Below are positions 10,845-22,165 of a DNA stretch of 64,000 bases, piece by piece; positions within the stretch are counted from its first letter, which is position 1, and each line of letters starts with the position of its first letter. A model generated the notes under the pieces. That model was not told where the DNA came from, did no database searches, and was given only the letters and a program-made list of their open reading frames with translations. The stretch lies in contig CM043967.1 of NCBI GenBank assembly GCA_014529385.2, forward strand, positions 128,255,182-128,319,181. Direction: 5' to 3'. The DNA comes from Adiantum capillus-veneris (lineage: Eukaryota; Streptophyta; Polypodiopsida; Polypodiales; Pteridaceae). Made by a program: the position numbers and the translations under genes.

Positions 10845-12736
10845 TGGAAAGGGGGAAAGGGAAACACACCCAACACACAACACAAAGCCTCCCTACAACT
10901 TAGGGTACCACAGTAGCTCTAACCTCTCAAATAGCACCTTCAAATTAGCTTATTTGTACTAACAAACCTGCCTTTGCACACAGAACAATAATCTCCTACC
11001 CTACAGAAACACCACTTAGGACCAATGCACCTACACCGCTCAACTCACCCTTTTCGGTCCACAAAACACCCCGATTATACTCTCTTTGTAACAAGCTTCA
11101 CGTTGCAGGCATACCCTCTTGCAAGCATTGACAAGCACACAAGGAGCTAGAGAAAAGGAGGGGAATGGGGAGAAGCAAGACAAGAAAGAGGGGCAAAGGC
11201 GTAGTAGTATTTCATTAAGGAGATATTACAACCCAATCTGCCGCTTAAATGGAAAGCTTCCAATAAAAATTCAATTCTATTCCCTTTAATAGCGCTTGGC
11301 TTAGGCTAAAAAAGAAAAAAAGGAGCTATCCAGCTCGTGCAATCAACTTTAGCTTCATTTAGAATTTTCTTGCATTGCTACCACTTGGCACATTTGATTT
11401 TTTTGGTAACTCTTGCATGGTACACCTCTCTGTCCAATTTGGCTGCCCGTTCTCCTTTGCATCTACCCTTTGCGAACACCCTTGAACACCTCCTTTCTCT
11501 CTCTCACTTGACTGTCCTTGTGGCGGGATAGGCCCCTTGGCCAGCTTTGAAACTTCTCTCTTTCTCTTTCTCTTGCTCCACTGGAACCACCACAAGATCC
11601 TCCCCTATACGAGCAATAGCGACATTGCTACTCGGGGGGCACCTTTTTCCTTCAAAAAGTTTTGGAGCGTGTGAATCTAGCCCAAAGCGGGCGTGCCATG
11701 CACGTCAGCACCTACGTCACCGGCCATCGGCCACTATCGTGCCGCCCTTCGCTGTGAAAATCGCCGCCCTGCCAAGCGCCCTGAGCGGGCCGCACATAGT
11801 CTCACGCACACGCACCATGAGCTCTCTCTCCTTATCTCTCCTTAATGGGCTCCATGTTGTAGCTCTTATACCCCACTTGCTTGGCATGGAATTGCACACA
11901 TGGGATCTTTTCAACACCACATGGGAGCTCCTAGGCTCCCCCTTTTGGCATGTCTTCCAAAGCTCCAAAAAACTTTCCAAAAGATATATATAATACTTTT
12001 TTTGTAGCCCTTCTTCCTCATGCTCCTATGTAATGTTCCCATGTCAGACCGCCAAGTTGCAAAGCCCGACCAAAATTTCATTATGTCGACTTGAAAATCC
12101 CCAGCTCTAGCTGCACTTCGAGATTCCCCAAGCCCCTGACCCAAGGCCGTAAAAATGCCAAATTTCATCTGCAATCAATTCCGAGCAAATGCACCCAGCT
12201 TTCTGATTGTTGTAACTTCCATATGCAGGCTCTGTTTGACAAGAAGTCAACTATTGGTCATGTGGGCACCAACCTAGCCCCCGATAAAACTTCAACGGGA
12301 CATAAACTGCAATTCGTAGCTCCGACCTGCAATCTAAAAAGATGGGTAGGCTCTATAAATCAAGCATTGTGCACCTATACATTGCCATCCACTTGGACCA
12401 TCTGTCCCCAGCTGCCCTGTCCGTCAAGATTCTGAAACGCACCACACCTTCAAACCTGAATAGCTTGGGCTTCATAACTCTTTCAATGAGCCGTCTAGAC
12501 CTGCTCCTTCAACACTTCAAGCTCTACATTTTTGAATCCAAAGGTTGCACTTCACACTTTCTTCTCATGTTCCCCAAATTATCTCCTCTTGGAGCCGTCC
12601 TTGGTCTGTAAACCGCATCAGCCATACATCTCCGCTGCTACCTATCAGCCCATGACCTTTATAGTTGCTCCAACCCTTTACCATGCTTCTGCTAGCCCAT
12701 GCCATCTTCTATGGTCGACACACTTTGGCTGTACCA
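10845..12736 (-). repeat. 3' LTR of the minus-strand Tat element
   Basis: About 1892 bp, starting TGGAAAGGGG and ending ...GTACCA on the plus strand, matching the LTR at 22166-24142 along its length with many substitutions and indels. Shared landmarks include GACACACTTTGGCT near the right end and CATTTGATTTTTTTGG near 11390/22746. The TG...CA ends were set by where the two copies stop matching. The degraded TATA (CTATTAAAG on the minus strand, near 11290) corresponds to the intact one in the other LTR. Confidence 0.85.
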
Positions 12737-12941
12737 TCATTGCCCACCCGCTAGTTGAACATTTATGCTCAACTATAAAAGAGCTTTATTCCACTATAAA
12801 CTACAAACATGGAGAACACTATGAGAAAATCCAAAAAAAACTCAACTATATGTACATAGTTTTATTTCTAGCATATGAGAATCCTGCATAGGTTGTCTTC
12901 CCAACCCCCTCCATTAGAACTGGATGCAGTGCTGGCACCAA
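12737..12941 (-). other. 3' untranslated segment and PPT region of the minus-strand Tat element
   Basis: Lies between the integrase stop side and the 3' LTR. The minus-strand bases next to the LTR are purine-rich (GCGGGTGGGCAATGA), fitting a decayed polypurine tract. No ORF. Confidence 0.5.
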
Positions 12942-13900
12942 CTACCTTTCAAAATAGAGCTTGAGACACACACCATTAACCTTGTTCTTGAGAAAACGAC
13001 CATCCATCCTCGTCACAGCGTAGGTGCCATTGGGAAAAGCTTGATGGACCTTGTAAGGCCCTTTCCACTTCTTTTGAAAGGTAACGTCAAGAGAGCTCTC
13101 ATACTTCACCACTAGATCTCCCTTCTCAATCAGCTTTTCTGGTAAATGTTGGTTGAACTTTGCTACTCTTTTCTCTCGCTGCTTCACATAGAAATCTACT
13201 ACCACCTCACGATCCATCAACAAAGTTTCAAGATTTTGTAATCTTATCCTGCAAAACATCTTGATGAGCTTTATCAATCCACCACAAACCTTTGAGCACC
13301 CCTAATTGCACATGTATGGGTAATACTGCCTCCTTGCCATAGACCAACTCATAAGGAGTAAACTTGGTAGCCACCTTGTAAGCCCACAAACATTTGCCAA
13401 GGTTAAATTCCCACTCTTCAACCTGCTGGTAGATGTACTTAGTAAGCATCTTGACTATCTGTCCATTGGCACTTTCCACCAAACCATTGCACTGTGGATG
13501 GTATGGAGATGCAAATAGATTTTGAATTCCCAACTTTCCTACTAGGGCATGCACCAACTTACTTCTGAACCCTTGTCCTCGATCAGATATAAGCACCCAA
13601 GGTACTCCAAAACTATGGCATATGCAATAAAAAAAAAATTGAGCAATAGTATGTGCATTTACCTCTTTTATCACTTTAGCCTCAACCCACCTGGGGAGGT
13701 AGTTTATGGCAACCACAACATATTTTTTACCGTTGGCTGACATGGTAAATGTACCAATAGCATCCAAACCCCACTTTTCAAAAGCGTCATGTGCTATGAT
13801 AACCCCTGCTACTTGGCTACTAGTCATCTTTCACCCATTACTTGGCACTGATGGCACATCTTGCACCGATAGTGCACATCTCACACAATAGAAGGCCACC
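12942..13900 (-). pseudogene. int: Tat-type integrase (minus strand)
   Basis: Integrase core read right to left: FEKWGLDAIGTF (near 13770), VLISDRGQGF (near 13580) and PQCNGLVESANG (near 13480) give the D, D, E triad. It then carries CLWAYKVATKFTPYELVYGKEAVLP and, after a frameshift near 13250, the C-terminal KWKGPYKVHQAFPNGTYAV (GPY/F-like module). The zinc finger upstream near 13800-13900 is broken by frameshifts. This inserts element cDNA into host DNA. The core is well kept but separate frames prevent a full product. Neighbours are aRH upstream and the 3' LTR downstream. Confidence 0.85.
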
Positions 13901-14163
13901 AAAACCCACTTCTTAAAATACAAAACAAGACCTGATCCTTACCTTGATGTCTGCTCTCTTCATGGCACTACTCCAATACCATTCCAATCTCCTCCTTGTA
14001 AAGGATTTCACGTAGCACTCCATCTCAATCGTGCATCATAAGATCTTCTCCTACCAGAGTGAACTTTTGAGCTCTTTGAACGATTCTCCTCTTTTGTAGC
14101 TTGGAAAGCCCTTCAGAACATTGACGTGAACTTAAGAAATCATCAACGTCTTTTAAAGTCTCT

Positions 14164-15030
14164 CTACCTGCATAAGTAGCCGGTGTCACATAAAACTCGA
14201 CACATGAGTCTAAACACGACTGCTAGCCAGCTAATCTGCTTCTTGGTTTTTTCCCTTATCACATGTTTGAGCTGCACCTCTTCAAAAAACTTCAACAGCT
14301 TCTTTATGGAGAAAAAAAAATTCTTTAGAGAATCCCTCTTTACCTGCCATTGGCCCAAAAGTTGTTTGATAACCAACAGAGCATCACCTTTCAGTACTAA
14401 CCTTGATATGCCAAATTCAATACACTCCTTAGACCCAGATGTATAGTAAAATACTCCGCCTCATTGTTGGTATGCACCTCTTCCAAGTCATAAGCTTTGG
14501 AAAAATGACTGTGTCGTGCGGGTCTTGAATGACCACACCTCCACCTGCGTTTTGTGTTACCCTTATGTAAGCACCATCAAACCACATAGTGAAGGCCCCT
14601 GCCAAGGTTGGCTCCTCTTTGTCCTCTGCTCGCATTACCCTTGGATAAATCAATAATTTGACCTTTTTGTTGACTAGGATATCCGCCAAATGAGATGGAC
14701 TTGTGTGATCTACTTTGAACTTCAACTCAAACTCCTGAAGCTCTATCACCCATTTCATGATTCGCTTCCCTGGCTTGAAGTGTAGCACCACATCAGGCAA
14801 AAGATGTTAGCCGTCAACACATAAACTTTACGAATGATCAAATACACTTTGAAATTCTTGCAGGCAATGATTAAAGTCATCATGCACTGTTCCGCTTCCA
14901 TATAAGTAGTCTCTCCTGGACTAATTACCCGGATTTTGAAGTAAATAGGCTTATAACTTCTTCCCACCTTCTGTAGAAACACTGCTACATTTCGTACTAT
15001 CATCAAATAAGGATAGTTGATCAAGACATT
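14164..15030 (-). pseudogene. Tat-type gRH and archaeal-type RNase H (minus strand)
   Basis: Right to left: a decayed gRH (MIVRNVAVFLQKVGRSYKPIYF ... TTYMEAEQCMMTLI), the connection MKWVIELQEFELKFKVDHTSPSHLADILV, then the second RNase H with FTMWFDGAY and GGGVVIQDPHD near 14560. The NNEAEY motif is present but in another frame (near 14460), and the last part is shifted again. The first part of gRH and the end of RT are missing at the junction with the nested chromovirus. Same domain order as 36030-36900. Confidence 0.8.
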
Positions 15031-15033
15031 GTA

Positions 15034-17454
15034 AAGACCGCATTTCGTACTACATTTGGTCTTTACGAATACATTGTCATGCCTTTTGGCTTGACTAATG
15101 CACCAGCCACATTTAACCGCTTTATGGAGAAGCTGTTCAGGCCTCATCGAACCTTCACTGGAGTGTTCTTTGATGATATTATCATCTACTCTAATTCATT
15201 GGAGGAACACAAGCAACACCTCCAGGTAATATTTCAAGTTTTAAGAGAGAATAAACTTTATGTTAATCGAAAGAAAAGTGAATTTTTCTTGCAAGAGATT
15301 CAATATTTGGGTCACATTATCTCTCAAGATGGAATCCAAATGGATCCATCCAAGTTAGAGGTAATAAAAGGATGGCCTAAACCAAGGAATCTTCATGAAC
15401 TAAGAAGCTTTATAGGTATGTGTGCATACTATAGACGCTTCATAGAAAAGTTCTCACAAATTGCGGGACCATTACATGACCTAACAAAGAAAAATGTTAG
15501 GTATACGTGGTCTGCTAAAGAGAACAATGCTTTCGAAAAGCTTAAAGAAAAGCTTATCTCTCAACCTGTGCTTACACTACCGGATCTCTCAAAACCATTT
15601 GAGGTCCAATGTGATGCTTGTGGTGATTGCCTTGGGGCTGTTCTGCTCCAAGAAGGGCACGCCATAGGCTATGAGAGTCAAAGGCTCGACCCTGTTGAGC
15701 AAGCTCTAGGCATATACGAAAAAGAACTCCTTGCAGTTCTACATGCCTTAGACTCATGGAAGCACTATTTATTGGGGACTCCTTTCATTCTGCGAACGGA
15801 TCACCAAAGTCTTAAGTACTTCATGACGCAGACCAAGCTTTCCGACAAACAAATGAGGTGGGCAAATTTCCTTTCGCAATTTCATTTTCATATTGCTCAC
15901 ATTGCTGGCAAGCATAATCAAGTAGCCGATGCACTCTCAAGACGACCGAGAGTGAATGCGGTTTCCATAGCAACTCACAATGATCTATCTTCAATGATAG
16001 ATGAGTATGCTATTGATCCCGATTTTAGAGATGTGATTTCAGCCCTTGCATTAGGGAAGAAAGAAGAACCATTTACTTTACAAGATGTTTATCTTCTCTA
16101 TGGCAATAGACTATGCGTTACTAACTCACTACGTGAGAAAGTAATGTATGAATCTCATGCTCCCCCATATGCGGGGCATAGAGGGATTCAGTCTACCCTA
16201 AAGGGAATTGAAACATATTTCTATTGGCCTACCATGAAAGTGAACATACACGAGTATGTTTCCAAATGTGTGGTATGTCAAAAGACAAAATTTGATAGAG
16301 GGAAGCAACTTGGATTGCTTCAACCCTTGCCAATCCCTAATTCACCGTGGGAGAGCATATCCATGGATTTTATCTTTGGATTGCCTAAGTCTATCCATGG
16401 GAATACGGGAATATGGACGATAGTAGACAGGTTCAGTAAACAAGCTCATTTTATACCTGTCAAAAAGACTATCAAAGCCCATCAAATGGCAACCCTCTTC
16501 ATTTCACAAATTTTCAAGTACCATGGCTTGCCAATGTCCATAGTGTCGGATAGAGATCCTAGAATGACCAGTAATTTCTGGAAGGGTCTCTTTGAGAATT
16601 TAGGAACAAGGCTAAACTTCTCTTCGGCCTATCATCCACAAACTGATGGCCAAAGTGAAATAGCTAACCTAACCATTCTTGATCTACTAAAAGCCTATGT
16701 AACGGAAGTAGATCAAAGATCCCAATGGGAGAAGTACTTACCCTTAGTAGAGTATGCTTACAATAACACTGTACATACTTCCACAGGAAAAGCACCTTTC
16801 GAGGTAATTGAGGGAAGATCAAAAAGTCCCTTGCTACTTAAGGTACATGGGAAGATCTTCGCTGCAGATGAGTATAGCCGAGACCTACAACAATCTTTCC
16901 AAAAGATTAAGGATGCTATCTCTATCTCACAGCAAAGGCAAAAGGCTGCTGCTGACAAGCACAGAAGAGCCCAAGCCTTTAAAGAAAACGATTGGGTCTT
17001 GTTAAAGTTTCCCAAGGCTCGATTAAGGCACACGACGGGCAAGAATCCTACGGGCCACCAAAAGTACTATGCTAAACTAGCAAAAAGGTATTATGGTCCC
17101 TTCCAGATTCTTAGGCCAATCAATGAGATGGCCTATCAACTTAAGTTGCCCAATCATTGGCTCATACACAATGCTTTTCATGTGAGCCTATTAAAGCCTT
17201 ACAAAGGAGAGCCACCTCAAGAACCAACTATTGAAGATCCACCGGAGATCGAGGACCACGAGGAGGTGCTGCAGCCCGAGTCCATTCTCCGACATGAAGA
17301 CAAGGTATTAAGAGGCGGTAAGACTATCCGACGATATCTTATTAAGTTTAAGAATTATCCTTTTGAAGATGCTAGATGGATGCAAGGCATACAATTAAAG
17401 GATAACCTAAACCTTGTCAATGCTTACAATGCTTACAATGCTTCCCAAGAGTAA
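15034..17454 (+). CDS. pol: Chromovirus polyprotein, C-terminal part (RT-RH-INT-chromodomain)
   Basis: Open frame without stops; the first Met is at 15079, but homology begins at 15034, so the true N-terminus is missing. Numbering from the 15079 Met: RT with MPFGLTNAPATF at 1-12 and FDDIIIYS at 31-38. RNase H has Asp179, Glu216, Asp241 and Asp284. The integrase zinc finger has His360, His367, Cys397 and Cys400, and the core has Asp430, Asp491 and Glu527, the exact DD35E spacing. A GPY/F-type module (YYGPFQILRP) lies near 685-695. The chromodomain spans about 730-770 (ESILRHEDKVLRGGKTIRRYL, then FEDARWM). In chromoviruses this module directs integration to modified chromatin. All catalytic residues are intact, so the insertion is recent, but truncation makes it defective. 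Confidence 0.92.
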   Translation, partial: KTAFRTTFGLYEYIVMPFGLTNAPATFNRFMEKLFRPHRTFTGVFFDDIIIYSNSLEEHKQHLQVIFQVLRENKLYVNRKKSEFFLQEIQYLGHIISQDGIQMDPSKLEVIKGWPKPRNLHELRSFIGMCAYYRRFIEKFSQIAGPLHDLTKKNVRYTWSAKENNAFEKLKEKLISQPVLTLPDLSKPFEVQCDACGDCLGAVLLQEGHAIGYESQRLDPVEQALGIYEKELLAVLHALDSWKHYLLGTPFILRTDHQSLKYFMTQTKLSDKQMRWANFLSQFHFHIAHIAGKHNQVADALSRRPRVNAVSIATHNDLSSMIDEYAIDPDFRDVISALALGKKEEPFTLQDVYLLYGNRLCVTNSLREKVMYESHAPPYAGHRGIQSTLKGIETYFYWPTMKVNIHEYVSKCVVCQKTKFDRGKQLGLLQPLPIPNSPWESISMDFIFGLPKSIHGNTGIWTIVDRFSKQAHFIPVKKTIKAHQMATLFISQIFKYHGLPMSIVSDRDPRMTSNFWKGLFENLGTRLNFSSAYHPQTDGQSEIANLTILDLLKAYVTEVDQRSQWEKYLPLVEYAYNNTVHTSTGKAPFEVIEGRSKSPLLLKVHGKIFAADEYSRDLQQSFQKIKDAISISQQRQKAAADKHRRAQAFKENDWVLLKFPKARLRHTTGKNPTGHQKYYAKLAKRYYGPFQILRPINEMAYQLKLPNHWLIHNAFHVSLLKPYKGEPPQEPTIEDPPEIEDHEEVLQPESILRHEDKVLRGGKTIRRYLIKFKNYPFEDARWMQGIQLKDNLNLVNAYNAYNASQE

Positions 17455-17795
17455 GCAAATGTACAAAATGTTAAAAATGAACAAAAACTTTTGTCTTATA
17501 AGACTCTCTTTTTCTTTATTTGTGCACAAAAATGAAGTAGTATGCATGCTTAGATCAAGTTTGCAGAGACGACGTCTCCCAAACACCAAGTAGAGCTTGT
17601 CACTCTACTATGGAAGACTGATAGGACTAATGTGCAGACATGCTTGCGGCAGCCTCAGGCTCTCAGCGCAAATGGACAGTCATCCATTATGGAATGATGT
17701 CGTAGGGTAACATAGGGATCCTCTACCCGCTAAGAAAAGGACTCATGCATATGCTTTATCTTCTCTACACCATAGTCGAGGACGACTATGATTTC

Positions 17796-17805
17796 AAGAG
17801 AGAGG
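17796..17805 (+). other. Polypurine tract of the chromovirus
   Basis: AAGAGAGAGG three bases before the 3' LTR. Primes plus-strand DNA synthesis in LTR retroelements. Confidence 0.75.
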
Positions 17806-17808
17806 TAA

Positions 17809-19400
17809 TGTCATAATAATCAATATCTAATTCTCCTAAATGATTTTCTCATATTAAACTGATCATTTAATGTGGGGAAGTGCCAAGGGAGAAAAAGCTA
17901 GAATATTGGTTAAGCTAGCAGACCGGCCACAGTAGGGATCCAAAGGAGGGAAAATAGGGATCCAAAGGGGGGGCCATCTGCAAAAGAGCCATGTGAAACA
18001 ATGGGCCAAAAAGACCCTAAGGTTCAGCCCATTAAGACTTCCAAAATGCTAAGGTTCCAAAATTCAAAGGTTGTGTCCAAAGGTCAACCCTAGGGAAAAT
18101 TGGATGCTTAGTGTGTGCCCTAAAAAGTCTTTGCACATCCCTACATGGGAGGGGGCGAGCCCCAAAGCTAGGGGATGAGAGAGAAAGCCACACACACACA
18201 CACAGGCTCCCTTTACACAAAGGGAATGAGGGACACATGTCAGCTCCCTAGGCCAGATGCCCACAAGGTGTGCCCAATTCCTATTGGAAGACCCTTGAAG
18301 TGGACCAATGAGAATTAAGCTAGAGTAAATCTAGTTTAATTAATTTAAAAACATTTAATAAAAGAAACCAATGAGAATTAAGTCTCCTAGAAGACTATTG
18401 GGCAGTCTCCCAAGGGGTCCAATGAGCATTCAGGAGCCCCATGGCTTGCCTGATTCCTATTGGCCAGGAGGCAAAGGGGTCCAATGAGAGTTTAGTTTAA
18501 TTATTTAATTACCTGAAACTCTCACAAAAAGGGAAAGGGGGACACATGTCAGAAGGCTATCACTTATGCTGCTTAATTCCTATTGGCTTGACCTGGGGAG
18601 GTCCAATGAGGCAAAAGCCAGACCTATTTAGCAGCTAGGGCTCGCCCAAGAGAGAGGGGGGGCTGATTTTTGCTTGGCATTGACACACACACACTCACAC
18701 TTGACCATGTGTGAAGGAAGAATACTCTATCTCCTCCCAAGCTTTAATGGAGAGCTCATCACCTACTCCAAGCTTGTGAGATAGAAGCCTACATCAACAC
18801 TCTCTTGGCATGTGGATGCAAATCCAACCAAGAGCCAAGCTTCAATGCATGCTCATCTTCTCTACCAAGCTAATTACTAAGCTAAGCTATGCTAATATGA
18901 GTGATTATGTGAGGAGATGTACATCTTTCTCGTAAGATACTTCTTTTTCCTCTCAATCTACTCTCATACCCTGCTAGCTCTCACCATCTTCGAAGGTGTG
19001 TGAGGTCTTGGGTCTGAGAACGGGGATAATTCAAGTTGTGTTTGATTAAGTGTTTTGCTTGGTGTATGAAGCTTCCATCTTCATTGCACTAGCTAGTCTT
19101 GAAGGAACACAAAGAATTGTATTGTACAATGTCTCTCTTGATGGGAGAAACCATAATACAAAGCCTTTTGGAGGGGGGACCGGCTCCATGCAAATCCGGT
19201 CCTCAACTGTTGTCAATAGCTTAATTGCTCTCTCTCTTTGAAAGTATTGTCGATGCTATCTAACTAGGTGTTATGCTTTTTGTTGCTCTCTCCACCCAAG
19301 CACTCTTGTAATTCTCATTAGGAATCTATTCTAATGAAATGCCCACTATATTCATGCTAATTTCCGCTACACATAAGATTTTAGGCCATTAAATGTTACA
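17809..19400 (+). repeat. 3' LTR of the chromovirus
   Basis: 1592 bp, beginning TGTCATAATAATC just after the PPT and ending AATGTTACA, giving TG...CA. The right boundary is fixed by where minus-strand Tat RT sequence resumes at 19401. The partner LTR is missing, so the right end rests on that homology. It contains paired CCAAT modules. Confidence 0.82.
18277..18610 (+). promoter_or_regulatory. Four inverted CCAAT-pair modules in the LTR
   Basis: Four near-equal modules, each CTATTGG followed 17-18 bases later by (G)(T/A)CCAATGAG: 18277-18312, 18391-18426, 18453-18488 and 18576-18610 (36, 36, 36, 35 bp). Extra half-site ACCAATGAG at 18367-18375. CCAAT boxes bind NF-Y. A U3 enhancer role is inferred from position and repetition. 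Confidence 0.55.
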
Positions 19401-20160
19401 TATGCACAAACGATGCCAACCCTGTCGCACTAGTGGAAGGCTCCATGAGAACCAATTCCTTCACCTTCTCTGGATGTGCTTCTATTCCATTCTGTGATAC
19501 CACATGACCCAACACTTGAGCCCTCGGTTGAGCCAATTTGCACTTCTTTGTGTTTAAAAACCCTCCTTCTTCATCTAGCCTTTGAAATCACAACATCAGC
19601 TTGGAGAAATGTTCCGCCCTGGAACTATAACAATCAATATCATCCATAAAAACTCTGATGAATTTATCCAAGTATGGCCCAAACACCTTGTTCATCCGGT
19701 CTTGAAATGTAACATACGCATTCACCAATCCAAAAGGCATCCTGTGGTAGGCAAAGAGCCCCATGGAGAGATGAAGGTAGTCTTTAGCTGATCCTTCAAA
19801 GCAATACCAATCTGAAAATACCTTGAAAAACCATCCATGAAAGAATAATGTTCATGCCCGGCAACCTGGTTTAGAATCTCATCCTGAAATGGCAGAGGAT
19901 AGTGATTTCGCTTGGTGGTAGCATTCAAGGGCTTATAGTCTACACATACCCATCATTTTCCTTTTTTTTTTGGAGTGATGACAACAGAAGAAAACAACTC
20001 AGACTGGTTTACTGGATATATAATACCTTCCTCAAGAAACTTGTTGATCTCCTACCATAGATCCTCCTTTTGAATATCCCCCAACCTCCTTAGCTTCTGT
20101 GCTTGTGGCTTGCATCCGTCTTTAAGTAGTATCCGATGCTCCACTCCTTTAGCTCCTCTC
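19401..20160 (-). pseudogene. Tat-type reverse transcriptase (minus strand), interrupted
   Basis: Minus-strand RT with KRNHYPLPFQDEILNQVAGHEHYSFMDGFSRYFQIGIA near 19830-19910, followed by FISPWG and, in shifted frames, MPFGLVNAYVTFQ-type sequence near 19730 and a thumb ending at HPEKVKELVLMEP near 19470. The frame is lost at several points. The RT C-terminal sequence meets the end of the chromovirus LTR at 19400/19401. This is the same family as RT at 35088-36030 (shared PLPFQDEILN and FQIGIAL). Confidence 0.82.
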
Positions 20161-20166
20161 AAATCT

Positions 20167-20853
20167 TTATTCTCCGTCACAAATAAGTCGGGATAGGATG
20201 TACACCTCTTTAATCTTAAGACTACAGACAGGAGCTTGCATACCTTTACTTGGACTGGCAGAATCTATGGTGACTCCGAACAAGTCTGTATCCAGCTTCG
20301 ATAGGTCTTCATCCCTCTCTTCCTCTTCGACACTGGTGGACCCTTCAACATAAGTCAACTCGGTTTCATATTCGTAACTGGTGCTAGAATCCTTGTTATC
20401 ACCCCCAGCTGATGGATGAAAGCAGCTTTCGCTGGTCTTTAGATCCAACACGATTGGCCCTCCATTTTCTCGATTCGGCAAGGTAAATACCCCCTTCTCC
20501 CAATCTTGCTTGGCCCCAATTGCTAACAACCATGGCCTCCCCAATACAATTGGATAATCATTTTATCGTGCGTTCATGACAAAAAAATCAATTAAGCATT
20601 CAATTCCCATGACCTTTACCTTCACATTCTGTGCCACTCCTAAACACTGAGCTTTGGCATGGTTAGCCATTCTTATTTGCACATTGGACCTGAAAAAAAC
20701 TTTAATACCAATATCCCTCATAGCAGACTCTATGATCACACAGACGTGGGCACCACCATCAACTACCACTAGAAGCACATCGGTTGGACTCCCCACCATC
20801 AAGGCTAAATTCTGTAATGCATGCACATCTCCTCCTACTCGAGCGAGCCTCAT
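20167..20853 (-). pseudogene. Tat-type aspartic protease (minus strand)
   Basis: Two minus-strand segments. 20853-20563 holds LVVVDGGAHVCVIIESAM, the active-site region with Asp-Gly-Gly where retropepsins usually have D-S/T-G, then VQIRMANHAKAQCLGVAQNV. A frame break near 20550 leads to MGRPWLLAIGAKQDWEKG (20544-20167), the second conserved block. It matches the D-G-G-A protease of the plus-strand Tat element closely, so D-G-G is lineage-typical and not a mutation of this copy. Processes Gag-Pol in an intact element. A Glu/Ser-rich linker follows. Confidence 0.8.
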
Positions 20854-21226
20854 ATTGACACTGGTTGACCACTTCCTCCTTAATTTAGAGTTTATTGCAA
20901 GCAGCTACCCAAAAGGGATGTTAGCTTTTTGATTTTGGACCTCTCTTACCAGATCGTATTCTGGATTACCGTGTCCCAATTGAAAATCCTTCTGTGTAAT
21001 TCTTCATCTTTTACTTCTCTTGCTTGACTCTGGCTGCTCTCTACCTTTTCACCTTCTCTTTTCCTTTCTTTGCTCTAGTTTCACGTTCCGTCTCAATCTC
21101 TCTTTTGCCTCTTGATCTTTTGTTAGCCATAATATCAACCTTCTGCCTGTCAACACCAATAATATTAACCCTTTGCACTTCATCATTACCTGATGGAGTC
21201 GCCTGTACTTGGTTTTTGATTGCTTG

Positions 21227-22140
21227 CTACTCCCTTTGACCATTGAACTGCGCCTGACCCCTGCCTTCACCAAACAGAGGATACATACCGCTCCTTTTTC
21301 TTGGAGGGTGAGGGAAATCTGGACCATAGTGGCCCTCCTCTCCACAATTGTAACATCTGCCATGCAATTGCCTAGCTCCGCGTCTTCCTCTCCTTGGTTG
21401 GCCTCTGTCAGTAACACTTAAACGCAACTCTTACATTTTCTGAGACAAATATTGAACTATATGTATCCATTGTTGAGGAACGGTTGCTACCCCTCGATTA
21501 GGCTTATTCTCCACTTGAACTTCTCCTCTTGGACTTGAGGTCAGATTGGGAACCACCACTATCCCAACACACCTTGCTCAATCTTGTTTTTAATTTTTTG
21601 ACTCTTTGACTGTGCGATAGAAACAGCCCCGTTGTAATTCTTTGGGCCCTTGAAATCCACCTTTTCACGAACTTTTGGGGTGGAAACAAGCTATAAGTTT
21701 TTCCAAATTTAAAGTACTGACCACCATTAGCCAATTGCATGGCCACTTTAAAGTCCCTCCCGTACTCCTCAAAACGGTCGAGGAAAACACCAAACTCCTT
21801 GTTCACATCCTCCTTCAAATTCTTCAACTTTGCGTCCAGATCGACAGGAGATACCTCTTTATGAAATCATGCAGAAAACGGGCCCACAGCGTCGGTCACA
21901 TAAGACTTGGCTCTCCTTCCAAGGCATAGAACCATGTCTTTGCCCTTCCTTGCATCAGTACCGGATCGTTTGCATCTTGCTATCTTCATTTGGCATATGC
22001 AGTAATAACATATACAACACGAAATCAGCCATCCACTCCTCCGGATCTTCATTTTCGGTGAAAAGTGATCCGTAACTATGCGCTTCCATCTCTCCTCTAT
22101 GGAAATAACTTTCTTTGATAAAAACCAACGAGCAATAATT
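21227..22140 (-). pseudogene. gag: Tat-type gag and zinc knuckle (minus strand)
   Basis: The 5'-most part (near 22060-22000) reads TENEDPEEWMADFV, similar in position and style to the gag start of the plus-strand element. A middle segment (21827-21504) carries EDVNKEFGVFLDRFEEYGRDF. The nucleocapsid part is near 21360: RCYNCGEEGHYGPDFP, a CCHC knuckle whose last Cys is replaced. At least two frameshifts separate the parts. Gag forms the particle and the knuckle binds the RNA. It sits directly downstream of the PBS. Confidence 0.72.
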
Positions 22141-22146
22141 TTTTCC

Positions 22147-22160
22147 TTAGTGGGGCACCA
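22147..22160 (-). other. Primer binding site of the minus-strand Tat element
   Basis: Minus strand TGGTGCCCCACTAA, five bases beyond the LTR end. It closely resembles TGGTGCCCCCACTGAG of the plus-strand Tat element. The leading TGG pairs with the CCA end of a tRNA, which I could not identify. Confidence 0.7.
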
Positions 22161-22165
22161 GAAGA

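Larger units (their letters stand above)
15031..19400 (+). mobile_element. 5'-truncated chromovirus (Ty3/gypsy) nested in the Tat element
   Basis: Contains the C-terminal two thirds of RT through chromodomain, a PPT and a complete 3' LTR. The 5' LTR, leader, gag, PR and RT N-terminus are absent. At the left junction chromovirus RT (KTAFRTTFG from about 15034) abuts minus-strand Tat sequence directly, and about 150 bp of the host element is also missing. A deletion spanning the left junction after insertion explains both losses better than partial insertion (inference). Confidence 0.88.

Noticed and set aside
11337-12891. Several 60-150-codon frames in the LTR at 10845-12736
   Set aside because: They lie in LTR sequence, are not kept in the partner LTR at 22166-24142, and have no domain.
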